A stretch of 44,560 bases of DNA, taken from assembly GCA_905203765.1 (NCBI GenBank), contig CAJKXC010000016.1, positions 1 through 44,560 on the forward strand. The letters run 5' to 3'. Shown piece by piece: positions 27,239-35,805 of the stretch. The notes under the pieces are model-generated. The model made no database searches. It saw nothing but the letters and a program-made list of their open reading frames with translations, and was not told the origin of the DNA. This DNA is from an uncultured Bacteroides sp. GTDB taxonomy: Bacteria; Bacteroidota; Bacteroidia; Bacteroidales; Bacteroidaceae. The position numbers were made by a program, and so were the translations under genes. Within the stretch, counting starts at the first letter, position 1. Each line of letters begins with the position of its first letter.

Positions 27239-27265
27239 AAGGTCGCGGGTCGGAGCGATAAAAGG

Positions 27266-30200
27266 CTATAACTCCACATCCCACGTGCCGCACGCCTTTT
27301 CCAGTGCTACCAGTGCGGCGGCGTATCCCTTCATGGTTTCGAGGTACTGCTGGCGCACATCGTTGTGCGTGCGCTGGGCTATCAGTACATCGAGTATGCT
27401 CGATTCGCCGCGGCGGTATCGGTACACCATTCCGTCGAGTACCTTCTGAGATTCTTCGAGCATGCCGGTCTGGTACTGGCGTACTTTCTTCTTCTCGGCT
27501 TCGAAGTTGTACCAGGCCTGGCTGATTTCGGTCTGTACCTGCAAGGCCATGTCCTGCTTCCGGATGTCCGACTGCTCGATGCGGAATTTGGCGGCCCGGA
27601 TGGCTCCTTTATTGGTGTTGGAGAAGCTCAGCGGGATGCTGACTCCGCCGGTCACCGAGCGAGAAGGGGGCAGGAAGCCGTTCCAATCGCGCTCGTACGA
27701 GAGGGACAGCCCGATGTCGGGACGCCGTTCGGCACGGGTCAGCCGGTACTCGTTGGTGCTTACCTCGATGCCTTTTTCGGAAGCGCGCAGGTCGATGCGG
27801 TTCTCGAATCCGGCTCTCAGCAGGTCGGCAAGGACGAAGTCGCGGTCCAGGCTGTCCCAACTGCCTACGGGGGTGTGCAGCGTGTCGGTGGTGAGCCCCA
27901 TGTGCTGATTGAGTACGGCGAGTGCCGACTTATAGGCTGCCTGCTGTTCGTAGACGTCGTTGAGCAGGGCGGATGCTTCGAGGCGCGACTGGCGCAGGTC
28001 GTTTTCGGTAATCTCTCCCGACTGGTAGCGCAGGCTGTCCGAGGTGCTCAGTTGGCGCATATATTCGTAGGAATCCAGCTTCACGCCGAGCAGTTCCCGC
28101 TGCAGGATGGCTTCGAGGAAGAGGTCGGCGGACTCGGCTCTCAGTTCCTGGAAGTAGGCTTCGAGGGACAGCTTTTCGTATTCCGCCATGCTGCGTGCCA
28201 GCTTTACACGGGCGCCGCGCTTGTTGCCCAGTTCCAGCGAGTAGCCCAGTCCCAGGGTAAAGGTTTCGTTGGCTGCCTCGAATTCCAGTTCGGGGTCGGG
28301 CAGCACCTTTTGGGCAACGACTTCTGCTTCGGCGATGTCGATGTTCATCCGTTCGGCAAGGTAGCTGAGGTTGCTCCGACCTACACGCGCCAGGTATTCC
28401 TGGAAAGTAAGCTCCTGCGCCGGAGCGCTTCCGGCATTTTGGGCAGGAGCTTCGCTACACACAACAAATAATAATAGGAGCATGGCGAGCGGTCCCTGAG
28501 CTGCTCTACGGCGCTCACTATGTCCGGCACCGGGGAACGACCCCTTCGGCACCGGGGAAGGATGCGTTCCCCGGTGCCGGAGTTCTACCAGGTAGTAGAA
28601 CGTCGGCAGCACAAACATCGAGATGAGTGTGGAGAACATCAGTCCGTACACAATGACCGTTGCCAGCGGGCGCTGCACGTCGCTGCCTATCCCCGTAGCC
28701 AGCGATGCCGGCAGCAGTCCGATGATGGTCGTGGTGGACGTCATCAGGATAGGGCGGAAGCGGTGGCGCGCTCCTTCGGCAACAGCTCGGCGGAGCGACA
28801 TACCTTCGCGGCGTAATCCGTTGATGTGCGACACCATGATAATTCCGTTCTGTATCGACAGTCCGAACATGGCGATGAATCCCACTGCGGACGATACGTT
28901 CAGCGTCATGCTCCGCACGTTCAGTGCCAGCATTCCCCCGAAGAGCGCCAGCGGAACAATGCACAACACCAACGCTGCCTGGCGGAACTTGCCGAAGGTG
29001 CTGTACAAAAGGATGAACATCAGCATCAGCGTCAGCGGGATAATCACAGCCAGACGGGAGTAAGCCCGGTGCTGGTTCTCGAATTGTCCGCCCCACTTGA
29101 TGGTGTATTTGTCCTTGTCGTACTTCACCTGCCGGTCTATCGTGCTTTGTGCTTCCTTCAGGAACGAGGCGAGGTCGCGGCCACGTAGGTTCAGTTTCAC
29201 CGTCAGATGGCGGCGGTTCATCCCGCGGGTAATGGTGCTTTCTCCCGTACTTAGCCTGACTTCCGCCACTTGCGACAACGGAATCTTGGCGCCGGTTGCC
29301 GAGGTCAGCATCAGTCCGGCTATCTTTTCGGGCGTGTCGCGCGCTTCTTCCTTGTATTTGCAGGTGATGTCGTACTGGCGGTCGCCCTGGTAGAGTTGCG
29401 CCACTGCCTTTCCGCCGATGGCTACTTCTATCAGGTCCGACACATCCGACACGTTTAGCCCGTAGCGGGCTATGGCATCGCGGTCCATCAGTATCTGCAA
29501 CTGGGGCAGGGGCGGTTCCTGGTCTATGTCGAGGTCGACGGCACCCGGCACTTCTGCCAGCACGGCCAGCACTTCTTCGGCGATGCGGCGGGTTTCGCGC
29601 GGTTCGTTTCCATATACTTTCACTACCAGTTCGCTGTGCGCTCCGGCTATCTTGTCCATTACTCCGTCAATCATCGGCTGACTGAAACCTACGCGGAAGC
29701 CGGGCAACGTCTCGTATTCGGCGGCCAGTTCTTCTATCAGGCCTTCTTTGGTCTTTCCCTTCGGCCACTGGTCGTAGGGCTTGATGCCGACGGAAACCTC
29801 GAAGTGCGAGGGGGTGAAGGGGTCGGTGCCGTCATCGTTTCGTCCTGCCTGTACGGCAATGTAGGTCACTTCGGGGTACTTCATGGTGCGTGCCCGCAGT
29901 GTGTCGGACATCTCCCTCGACTTCTCCACCGATATGCCCGGTGGCAGGTTCACCTGCAACCAGATGGAACCTTCGTCCAGCGTGGGCAGGAAGTCTTTTC
30001 CTACGGTGATGCTCAGTACGATTCCGGCTATCAGTATCACTGCTACGGGAGCCATGATGCTGCGGGGGTTATTGAGTATCTTCTCCACGATGGCGGCGTA
30101 GCGGTCTCTCAGCCTTTCCAGCCACCGGTTCTTATAAATCTTGCGCGGCTTGCGATAGATGGCGTATGCAATGCCCGGTATCAGCAGCAGTGCCACCATC

Positions 30201-31639
30201 AGTGCCCCAATCATGGCGTAACTCATGGTGAATGCCATCGGAGTGAACAGCTTGCGCTCCACCCGCTCGAAGGCAAACAGCGGCAGGTAGGCGGTGATGA
30301 TGATGATGGTAGAGAACAGAATCGGTTTCCCCACTTCGCGGGCGCGCTGGGCAATGCTCTTTTCTTCTATGTATTCGCCCTGGTGGTCTTCGCGCTTCTT
30401 CAGTATGGTTTCCATCATTACGATGGCTCCGTCCACAATGATGCCGAAGTCGATGGCTCCCAGTGACAACAGGTTGGCGGGGATATCGGTCAGCTTCATC
30501 AGTATGAAGGCGATGAGCAGGGCGATGGGGATGGTGACCGATACCAGCAGCGCCCCGCGCCAGTTGCCGAGGAACAGAATCAGTACCAGTACCACCAGCG
30601 CCATACCCATCATCAGCGTATGCGATACGGTGCTCAGGGTGGTGTTCACCAGGCTGGTGCGGTCCAGGAACACGTGTATCCGGGCTCCTTCGGGCAGGAT
30701 GCTGTTGTTCAGTTCGTCTACGGCGGCGTGTATGCCGTCCAGCACTTCTGAAGGGTTTTCGTGTTTCAGCAGCAGTACGATGCCTTCGAGGCTTTCAGAG
30801 TACTGGCGCGTGCGGTCGCTGTAGCCGAAGACGCCTTTCCGTTCCAGGTTGCCGTATTTCAGCGTGCCCAGGTCGTTCAGAAAGATGGGTACGCCGCCTT
30901 CGGAACTTACTACGATCTTGCCCAGGTCATCCAGTCCTTCTATCAGTCCGATGCCACGTACCACGTAGCCCAGGTCGCCACGGTTCAGCACGCTGCCGCC
31001 CACGTTGGCGTTGTTGTTCTCAATGGCTTCGATGACCTGGGCGAGCGACAGGTCATATTGTTCCAGCTTCCGCGGGTCTACTTCCACCTGGAACTGGGTG
31101 GTGATGCCACCGAAATTGGTTACGTCGGCTACGCCGGATACTTCCTTGATGCGGGGGATGACTACCCAGTTCTGCAAGTCGGTCAGTTCGCGCAGCGAGT
31201 GCTTGTCGCTCTCTATCAGGTAGCGGTAAACTTCGCCGATGGGCGAGGTCAGAGGGTCCAGTCCCGGTACGGCGCCGTAGGGGAGTTCCACTTCGTTCAA
31301 TCTTTCCTGCACGCGCTGGCGGCTCCAGTAATCTTCGGTCCCGTCTTTGAAGACGATGGTTATCATGGATAGCCCGAAGGTGCTCTTGCTGCGCATCACG
31401 TGCATGCCGGGTAGTCCGTTGATGGCGCGTTCCAGCGGGATGGTGATTTGTTGTTCCACTTCTTCGGCTGCCAGTCCGGGGACTTGGGTTACTACCTGCG
31501 ACGTCACGTCGGCAATGTCCGGGTAGGCTTCGATGGAGAGTTTCGTCCAGGAGTAGTAGCCGAAGACGCCCAGCATCAGGAACAGGCAGAGCATCACCCA
31601 TCTCTTGCGGATGATGGTAAGCATTATATCTTTCTTCAT
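27266..31639 (-). CDS. CzcA/CusA-type RND metal efflux pump fused to TolC-like outer-membrane factor
   Basis: One 1457-aa frame. Residues 1 to about 1017 are a heavy-metal RND proton antiporter: MKKDIMLTIIRKRW, a large periplasmic loop, and the TM4 motif AIDFGIIVDGAIVMMET, which resembles Czc-type divalent-cation pumps more than CusA. Residues about 1053-1457 are a TolC/CusC-like outer-membrane factor with two helical repeats (LTFQEYLARVGRSN...; YRLTRAERRPDIGLSLSYERDW). The junction is a basic linker followed by a signal-peptide-like stretch (AMLLLLFVVCSEAPAQ). The linker DNA contains a palindromic repeat. No stop or frameshift is present. The adaptor gene lies 6 nt upstream, in the same operon. 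Whether the product stays fused or is cut by signal peptidase is unknown. Confidence 0.9.
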   Translation of the reverse strand: MKKDIMLTIIRKRWVMLCLFLMLGVFGYYSWTKLSIEAYPDIADVTSQVVTQVPGLAAEEVEQQITIPLERAINGLPGMHVMRSKSTFGLSMITIVFKDGTEDYWSRQRVQERLNEVELPYGAVPGLDPLTSPIGEVYRYLIESDKHSLRELTDLQNWVVIPRIKEVSGVADVTNFGGITTQFQVEVDPRKLEQYDLSLAQVIEAIENNNANVGGSVLNRGDLGYVVRGIGLIEGLDDLGKIVVSSEGGVPIFLNDLGTLKYGNLERKGVFGYSDRTRQYSESLEGIVLLLKHENPSEVLDGIHAAVDELNNSILPEGARIHVFLDRTSLVNTTLSTVSHTLMMGMALVVLVLILFLGNWRGALLVSVTIPIALLIAFILMKLTDIPANLLSLGAIDFGIIVDGAIVMMETILKKREDHQGEYIEEKSIAQRAREVGKPILFSTIIIITAYLPLFAFERVERKLFTPMAFTMSYAMIGALMVALLLIPGIAYAIYRKPRKIYKNRWLERLRDRYAAIVEKILNNPRSIMAPVAVILIAGIVLSITVGKDFLPTLDEGSIWLQVNLPPGISVEKSREMSDTLRARTMKYPEVTYIAVQAGRNDDGTDPFTPSHFEVSVGIKPYDQWPKGKTKEGLIEELAAEYETLPGFRVGFSQPMIDGVMDKIAGAHSELVVKVYGNEPRETRRIAEEVLAVLAEVPGAVDLDIDQEPPLPQLQILMDRDAIARYGLNVSDVSDLIEVAIGGKAVAQLYQGDRQYDITCKYKEEARDTPEKIAGLMLTSATGAKIPLSQVAEVRLSTGESTITRGMNRRHLTVKLNLRGRDLASFLKEAQSTIDRQVKYDKDKYTIKWGGQFENQHRAYSRLAVIIPLTLMLMFILLYSTFGKFRQAALVLCIVPLALFGGMLALNVRSMTLNVSSAVGFIAMFGLSIQNGIIMVSHINGLRREGMSLRRAVAEGARHRFRPILMTSTTTIIGLLPASLATGIGSDVQRPLATVIVYGLMFSTLISMFVLPTFYYLVELRHRGTHPSPVPKGSFPGAGHSERRRAAQGPLAMLLLLFVVCSEAPAQNAGSAPAQELTFQEYLARVGRSNLSYLAERMNIDIAEAEVVAQKVLPDPELEFEAANETFTLGLGYSLELGNKRGARVKLARSMAEYEKLSLEAYFQELRAESADLFLEAILQRELLGVKLDSYEYMRQLSTSDSLRYQSGEITENDLRQSRLEASALLNDVYEQQAAYKSALAVLNQHMGLTTDTLHTPVGSWDSLDRDFVLADLLRAGFENRIDLRASEKGIEVSTNEYRLTRAERRPDIGLSLSYERDWNGFLPPSRSVTGGVSIPLSFSNTNKGAIRAAKFRIEQSDIRKQDMALQVQTEISQAWYNFEAEKKKVRQYQTGMLEESQKVLDGMVYRYRRGESSILDVLIAQRTHNDVRQQYLETMKGYAAALVALEKACGTWDVEL
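28524..28580. repeat. Palindromic repeat inside the pump-OMF linker
   Basis: CCGGCACCGGGGAACG (28524-28539) and its exact reverse complement (28565-28580) form a 16-bp inverted repeat. A third, direct partial copy CGGCACCGGGGAA lies at 28547-28559. The whole block is in frame and encodes about residues 1020-1039 of the fusion protein. It looks like an intergenic REP-like element captured within a coding region. Confidence 0.75.
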
Positions 31640-31645
31640 AGTCGT

Positions 31646-32749
31646 TTATTTTAAGTAGTATCCGCCTTCGCTTATTATTCTCTCACCCATTGCCAGACCA
31701 CCGGTTATTACGGCGAGCCCGTCCCTGGAAACTTCCACTTCTACCGGCCGGCGCACGTAGGTGTCTGCTGCGGTCTGCACATACACATAGCTGTCCTTCT
31801 CGCCTTGCAGCAGTGCTTTGTCCGGGATATGAACCATGTCCGCAGGTTCGCTGAGGAAGTGCATGGTGGTGTACATGCCCAGTTTGAGTTTCTCGTCCCG
31901 ATTGTCGCATACCGACAGTACGCGGATGGAGCGGGTACCCTCGTCCACGGATTCTTCTACGTGGAATACGGTGCCCTCGATGCGCTTGCCCGGAAAGGCG
32001 GACACCTCTATGTCCAGCTTGTTCCCTTCCCGGATGAAACGGATGTCTTTCTCTTTCACCTGCGCCGTAATCCATACTTTCGAGAGGTCGGCTACTACGG
32101 CGATGGGTTCGGAATCGTCTTTCAGATATTGTCCGGCCACGATGTTGTTTTCAAGAACATTCCCGTCGATGGGGGCGCGCACTACCAGCGGCTGTCCCAG
32201 CGTCATGTTCTCCGGGTTCTCCACCTGGTAGACCCGCAGGGCGGCAACGGCATTTTCATATTCCTTGTCGGCTATGAGCAGGGCGTTTTCCGCTTCTTCC
32301 AGTTCTTTCTGTGAACTTACTCCGTTTTCTATCAGGTCTTTTTTGCGGCGATAGTCCTTCTGTGCCAGTTCGCGTGCCAGGCGTGCTTGGAAGAAGTCTT
32401 TCTGGGCTGCGGTGAAGTCGGGGGAACTGATTTCAAACAGGGGTGTGCCTTCTGTCACCTGTTGTCCCAGGCGGACACACGATTTCATCACCCGTCCCGG
32501 GAAGGGCGGCGCCACGTATGCAAACTGAGTAGGTATGGCCTGTACCGTCCCGGCAGTGACCACCTCTTTTGAATAAGGCATTACTTGGGTTTCCTGAACT
32601 TTCAGTTTCTCGTTCAGTGTCTGGTTGGAAACAATCACTGTGTCACCTCTGTGTTGCAGGTTGTTGCTTTCTCTCTCTTCCATGCCATTCTTGCATCCGG
32701 CAAGAAGCAACATGCTCACTGATGCTAATAGTAGAGTTCTCTTTTTCAT
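31646..32749 (-). CDS. HlyD/CusB-family periplasmic adaptor, lipoprotein
   Basis: A 367-aa membrane-fusion protein linking the RND pump to the outer-membrane factor. It has a lipoprotein signal (MLLLAGCKNG, C19). The lipoyl/barrel-sandwich halves (FPGRVMKSCVRLGQQVTEGTPLFEI and VRAPIDGNVLENNIVAGQYL) flank an alpha-hairpin (about 105-165), followed by beta-barrel and membrane-proximal domains. It is the first gene of the efflux operon, 6 nt before the pump gene. Upstream lie a -7 box and four 11-bp direct repeats, so the operon is probably controlled by a dedicated activator. No His/Met-rich metal-binding tail is visible. Confidence 0.92.
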   Translation of the reverse strand: MKKRTLLLASVSMLLLAGCKNGMEERESNNLQHRGDTVIVSNQTLNEKLKVQETQVMPYSKEVVTAGTVQAIPTQFAYVAPPFPGRVMKSCVRLGQQVTEGTPLFEISSPDFTAAQKDFFQARLARELAQKDYRRKKDLIENGVSSQKELEEAENALLIADKEYENAVAALRVYQVENPENMTLGQPLVVRAPIDGNVLENNIVAGQYLKDDSEPIAVVADLSKVWITAQVKEKDIRFIREGNKLDIEVSAFPGKRIEGTVFHVEESVDEGTRSIRVLSVCDNRDEKLKLGMYTTMHFLSEPADMVHIPDKALLQGEKDSYVYVQTAADTYVRRPVEVEVSRDGLAVITGGLAMGERIISEGGYYLK

Positions 32750-32791
32750 TCTCTAAAACTTAGATCGTTAATACTCTTTTTATCTTCGCTG

Positions 32792-32799
32792 CAAAAGTA
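32792..32799 (-). promoter_or_regulatory. -7 box (TACTTTTG) of the efflux operon
   Basis: A match to TAnnTTTG on the minus strand, about 43 nt before the adaptor ATG. There is no TTTG at -33. Instead the 11-bp direct repeats end about 20 bp upstream, as expected for an activator-dependent promoter. Confidence 0.5.
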
Positions 32800-32819
32800 A
32801 GCAGTGCGGCCGGAAGCGT

Positions 32820-32863
32820 CCGTTAGAGAACTATTAGAAGAGTATTAGAAAACCATTAGAGAA
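32820..32863 (-). promoter_or_regulatory. Four tandem 11-bp direct repeats (candidate operator)
   Basis: Read on the minus strand, four contiguous 11-mers follow the consensus TTYTCTAATRG (TTCTCTAATGG, TTTTCTAATAC, TCTTCTAATAG, TTCTCTAACGG). The TCTAA core recurs every 11 bp exactly, one helical turn. The array ends about 20 bp before the efflux -7 box. Such same-face direct repeats are typical of OmpR-type response-regulator sites (inference). Confidence 0.7.
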
Positions 32864-32889
32864 TTTGAAATGGAAAACAAAGAGAGAGA

Positions 32890-34398
32890 TTATTGTGCGT
32901 ATGGTATCTCAAACCAGAATTCGGAGCCTTCTCCCGGTGCCGAGATTACGCCTACTTCTCCATTCATCTTTTCTGCTATCATCGTACAGATAGAAAGTCC
33001 CAATCCCGTTCCTTGCTTGAAACTGTCCAGTTTGACAAATCGTTCGAAGATGTCCTTGTGCCTTTCAGCCGGAATGCCGCAGCCGGTATCCCGGACAAAG
33101 AAACGTATCCTTTCTTCTTGAGGGGGATAGTAGCCAATGTCTATATACCCTTGTTCCGTATGTTTGATGGCATTTGATATGTAGTTGTTCAGCACTTGAA
33201 TAACCCGCGTGGGTACGGTACGGATGGTACATGCTTCCAGACCGGGCAGGAAACGTAGTTTGACTTTGGAAGAAATCTTCAGTTTGGCAGTGGTTTGTAT
33301 CTTTTCGAGTGCATCATTTACGTCCATTTCATTTTCTCTGAACTCGAGTGTGTTGGCTTCTATGCGCGACAGGTCGAGCACATCGTTGATTAACTGTAAT
33401 AAAAGCTGGTTGTTTGTTTCGATGAGATGGATGTATTCTTTGGCCTCTTCATCTTGAATGTATTCGGAAAGTATGGACGAAAAACCTACGATAGCATTCA
33501 GCGGAGTACGTATCTCGTGGCTCATGTTGGCAAGAAATGCAGATTTCAGCCGGTTGGATTCTTCTGCTTTTTCTTTTGCAACCAGTAATTCGGTGATGTC
33601 CAGTGCGGAACTTACTATCCAGCGTTCTCTGCCATGGTTGTAAGAGACTAAATTTTTATGGAAGGACAGAATGTATTCTCCACCTTTGGGGTTGATAAAA
33701 TGCTTGATGTACGAATGTACGGTTTCGGTTTCTTCTGCCAGCCTGTCTGTTTCTTGTATGAAGTTGTCCGGCATCAGATGCTTGAAGTCTTCTTCATAGC
33801 GGCCTACTATCTCCTCGCCGGGAGTTCCCATCATTTCAGCAGCTTTTTTGTTCCATATCAGATAGCGTCCGTTGTCGTTCTTGTCTTTTACGGTGGTGGC
33901 GATAGGCAGGTTCTCGAGTATACTTTCCAGGAAGAACCGGTACTTTTCATTTTCCTGGCGTTGAAGTTCGTTTTCCGTGACATTGCGTACAAAAGCCATG
34001 ACTCTGTCGCGCTTCAGGTAGACCAGCCGTACCGATATGTATATTTCGTTATCATCCTCTATTTTGATTTTCACGGTCAGATGGCATGGGATGCGGGTAT
34101 CCAGAACTTTTCGCAATAGCGCTATGTGCTTGTCGTATTCTTCTTTATTGATTACTATATCGCGGATGTCGAGTTTACCTAAGTTCTTAAGGGCGATTCT
34201 ATTGGTTTGCTCTGTCGGCTCATTCAGGAGCCGTAACACAATTCCTTGCCCGCTCAGTAGGTAGACAGGGATATCTATAGCTCTGATAATCTGTCTGTTC
34301 ATGTTCTTATATTTATTGTTCAGCCAATAAAGGAAGAAAATAACTATAATAACAAGTAGTAGAAATAGGGGAATGTGTCCGAGTAGTAACGTTTGCAT
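32890..34398 (-). CDS. Membrane PAS-domain sensor histidine kinase
   Basis: A 502-aa kinase with one N-terminal membrane span (about 8-26, IPLFLLLVIIVIFFLYWL), a degenerate PAS-like region (about 40-145) and a clear PAS domain with PAC motif (about 150-275, WNKKAAEMMGT). A HisKA domain carries phospho-acceptor H294 (FLANMSHEIRTPLNAIVGF). The HATPase domain has an N-box (NNYISNAIKHT), G1 (VRDTGCGIP) and G2 (GTGLGLSI). There is no receiver domain, and no response-regulator gene is adjacent. It lies upstream of and co-oriented with the efflux operon, but the efflux genes have their own promoter. A link to the 11-bp repeats is possible but unproven. Confidence 0.93.
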   Translation of the reverse strand: MQTLLLGHIPLFLLLVIIVIFFLYWLNNKYKNMNRQIIRAIDIPVYLLSGQGIVLRLLNEPTEQTNRIALKNLGKLDIRDIVINKEEYDKHIALLRKVLDTRIPCHLTVKIKIEDDNEIYISVRLVYLKRDRVMAFVRNVTENELQRQENEKYRFFLESILENLPIATTVKDKNDNGRYLIWNKKAAEMMGTPGEEIVGRYEEDFKHLMPDNFIQETDRLAEETETVHSYIKHFINPKGGEYILSFHKNLVSYNHGRERWIVSSALDITELLVAKEKAEESNRLKSAFLANMSHEIRTPLNAIVGFSSILSEYIQDEEAKEYIHLIETNNQLLLQLINDVLDLSRIEANTLEFRENEMDVNDALEKIQTTAKLKISSKVKLRFLPGLEACTIRTVPTRVIQVLNNYISNAIKHTEQGYIDIGYYPPQEERIRFFVRDTGCGIPAERHKDIFERFVKLDSFKQGTGLGLSICTMIAEKMNGEVGVISAPGEGSEFWFEIPYAQ

Positions 34399-34449
34399 AA
34401 AGTTTGTTTTAGTATCCTCATCTGTCCTCTTAGACGAAGGTTATTATAT

Positions 34450-34692
34450 AAAAAAGCGCGAGGACCGTTATTGTCTATTAGTATTCGAGGCTCTGGAATG
34501 CCTACACCATAAATAGACAACAGCCCTCACGCCTAAGTATATATTAACATAGACGTGAAGAAACTGTTGCTATTATCCCATGGTGTTTAATGAATTTTCC
34601 AGATTCCGAATACTGGGGATAATAACTTTCGCTTCTTGCGTTCTTACCAAAATAAGTCAATAGTGTCCGTTATCACTATAGCGGGCAAGACT
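34450..34692 (-). ncRNA. Candidate structured RNA or leader upstream of the histidine kinase
   Basis: A minus-strand unit of about 240 nt with a -7 box at 34699-34706 and a strong 3' hairpin (arms 34456-34479 and 34511-34532) ending in six T (34455-34450). Between them I see an AUAGUG/CACUAU hairpin, a 10-bp UUAUUAUCCC/GGGAUAAUAG stem enclosing CCAG/CUGG, and an 8-bp CACGUCUA/UAGGCGUG hairpin. No ORF fits. The terminator lies about 50 nt before the histidine-kinase ATG, so this is either a free-standing small RNA or a 5' leader with an attenuator. I do not recognise it as tmRNA, RNase P, SRP or 6S RNA. It fills most of the 441-nt gap 34399-34839. Confidence 0.55.
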
Positions 34693-34698
34693 TTGTTG

Positions 34699-34706
34699 CA
34701 AAAGTA
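34699..34706 (-). promoter_or_regulatory. -7 box (TACTTTTG) of the candidate RNA
   Basis: A minus-strand TAnnTTTG match followed by CAACAAAG, as in many Bacteroides promoters. No TTTG lies at the -33 spacing. It would start the structured transcript at about 34692. Confidence 0.45.
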
Positions 34707-34761
34707 GTATAAATTTTTAAAAGATTGGCAGATATGGACCAACAAAGTGTAAATGAAAGGA

Positions 34762-34797
34762 CAGGGCGTGAAGACATCATTTTGTCTTCACGCCCTG
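34762..34797 (-). terminator. Terminator after the TraB/GumN gene
   Basis: A perfect 14-bp stem (CAGGGCGTGAAGAC / GTCTTCACGCCCTG) with an 8-nt loop. On the minus strand it is followed by a T-rich tract (TCCTTTCATTT). It lies 43 nt beyond the stop codon of the 34840-35724 gene. Confidence 0.75.
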
Positions 34798-34839
34798 CGT
34801 AGTCTACCATTAAAATTTTAGAGAGAGGTGTTAGAGTAT

Positions 34840-35724
34840 TTATTTCATGGCTTCTATTGTATAGCCTTGCTGTTTCAGCAGATTCAGCACGCCCTTGTCT
34901 CCCGGCAGGTGTCCGGCACCTACAACGAAGAGGGTAGGAGCTTCGGTCATGATGGCGGGCATCTTCTCCGACCATGCTATATTGCGGTTGTCCAGCATTG
35001 CTTCCATTTCTCCGGGCAGCGGGTCGCAAGAGTCACCGTCGCGTTCTTCAAGGAGTTGCAGCAGGGCGTCCAGGTCTTGCTTTTCGTAGGCAACGATGAG
35101 GCGTTTGCTTTGCTCTATGCCTTTGTCGATGTCTTTCACGGCACAGTGCAACAGGTTTGCCTGGCGTTGCAGCGTCTGGCTGTTGAAGAGGACATCTATC
35201 TGTGATTGGGCTGTTTCCAGTCCGCCTACCTTCTTGCCTTGTTGCTGGGCTTGCTGCTGGAAGTAGCTGTCGAGCTGCTCTTGCGGGTTATAGCCCGGTG
35301 TATGCTTCATGTAGAGCAATAGGACAAGTTGCTGGGTGATGGCGGCAGGCTTCAGTTGTGCCAGCATGGCAATGTCTACCATCATGTTTTCTTTTATCAC
35401 TTTGCCTACGGCTTCATACTGTTCGGGAGTGAAGAGGCTTTGCAGTGTTGTGTCTGCCGGCATCATCATCTGCTGCTGCATACTTTGCATGAAGGCGGGT
35501 GTCATCATTTCGCTCATCACGACTTCTCCGTATACCTGGCTGGTTTCCTTCATTGCCTGCGGTATAGCGGCAATGCTGTCCTTGATGCTGAGTGGGGAGA
35601 GGTGGTAAGTGCCGAAGATATAAGATGGTTTCTCCAATCCCTTACCGGATATTTTCCATAAAAGTTGCGCGTTAGCACTTAGTGCGATACTGATAAGCAG
35701 CAGAATGCCTAATAGTTTTTTCAT
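34840..35724 (-). CDS. TraB/GumN-family secreted protein
   Basis: A 294-aa protein with a type I signal peptide (MKKLLGILLLISIALSANAQ). The TraB/GumN hallmarks are an N-terminal FGTYHLSP (GxxH) and C-terminal VVGAGHLPGDKGVLNLLKQQGYTIEAM, with the conserved Glu-rich middle (YGEVVMSEMM). It is expected in the periplasm or envelope. The family is often described as metalloprotease-like, but the biochemical role in bacteria is not settled. It is preceded by the NlpC/P60 gene (81-nt gap) and ended by a strong terminator. Confidence 0.85.
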   Translation of the reverse strand: MKKLLGILLLISIALSANAQLLWKISGKGLEKPSYIFGTYHLSPLSIKDSIAAIPQAMKETSQVYGEVVMSEMMTPAFMQSMQQQMMMPADTTLQSLFTPEQYEAVGKVIKENMMVDIAMLAQLKPAAITQQLVLLLYMKHTPGYNPQEQLDSYFQQQAQQQGKKVGGLETAQSQIDVLFNSQTLQRQANLLHCAVKDIDKGIEQSKRLIVAYEKQDLDALLQLLEERDGDSCDPLPGEMEAMLDNRNIAWSEKMPAIMTEAPTLFVVGAGHLPGDKGVLNLLKQQGYTIEAMK

Positions 35725-35805
35725 TGTCTTTTTGTTTTTAATTGGTTATTCTGCGCTATAAGTCGAAGGGGGGAGAAGGAAAATCACAAGGGGAAAATAA
35801 ATCTT

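Noticed and set aside
27365..28471. 368-codon plus-strand frame opposite the outer-membrane-factor part
   Set aside because: The minus frame encodes a clear TolC-like domain. The plus frame is low-complexity shadow sequence.
28481..28483. Internal ATG as the start of a separate outer-membrane-factor gene
   Set aside because: The frame is continuous with the pump, the putative signal peptide would lack a basic N-region after this Met, and no ribosome site was evident. Internal initiation remains possible but is unsupported.
34450..34692. Identification of the structured RNA as 6S RNA or tmRNA
   Set aside because: Ends do not pair into a rod as in 6S, and no tmRNA tag or tRNA-like end is present.
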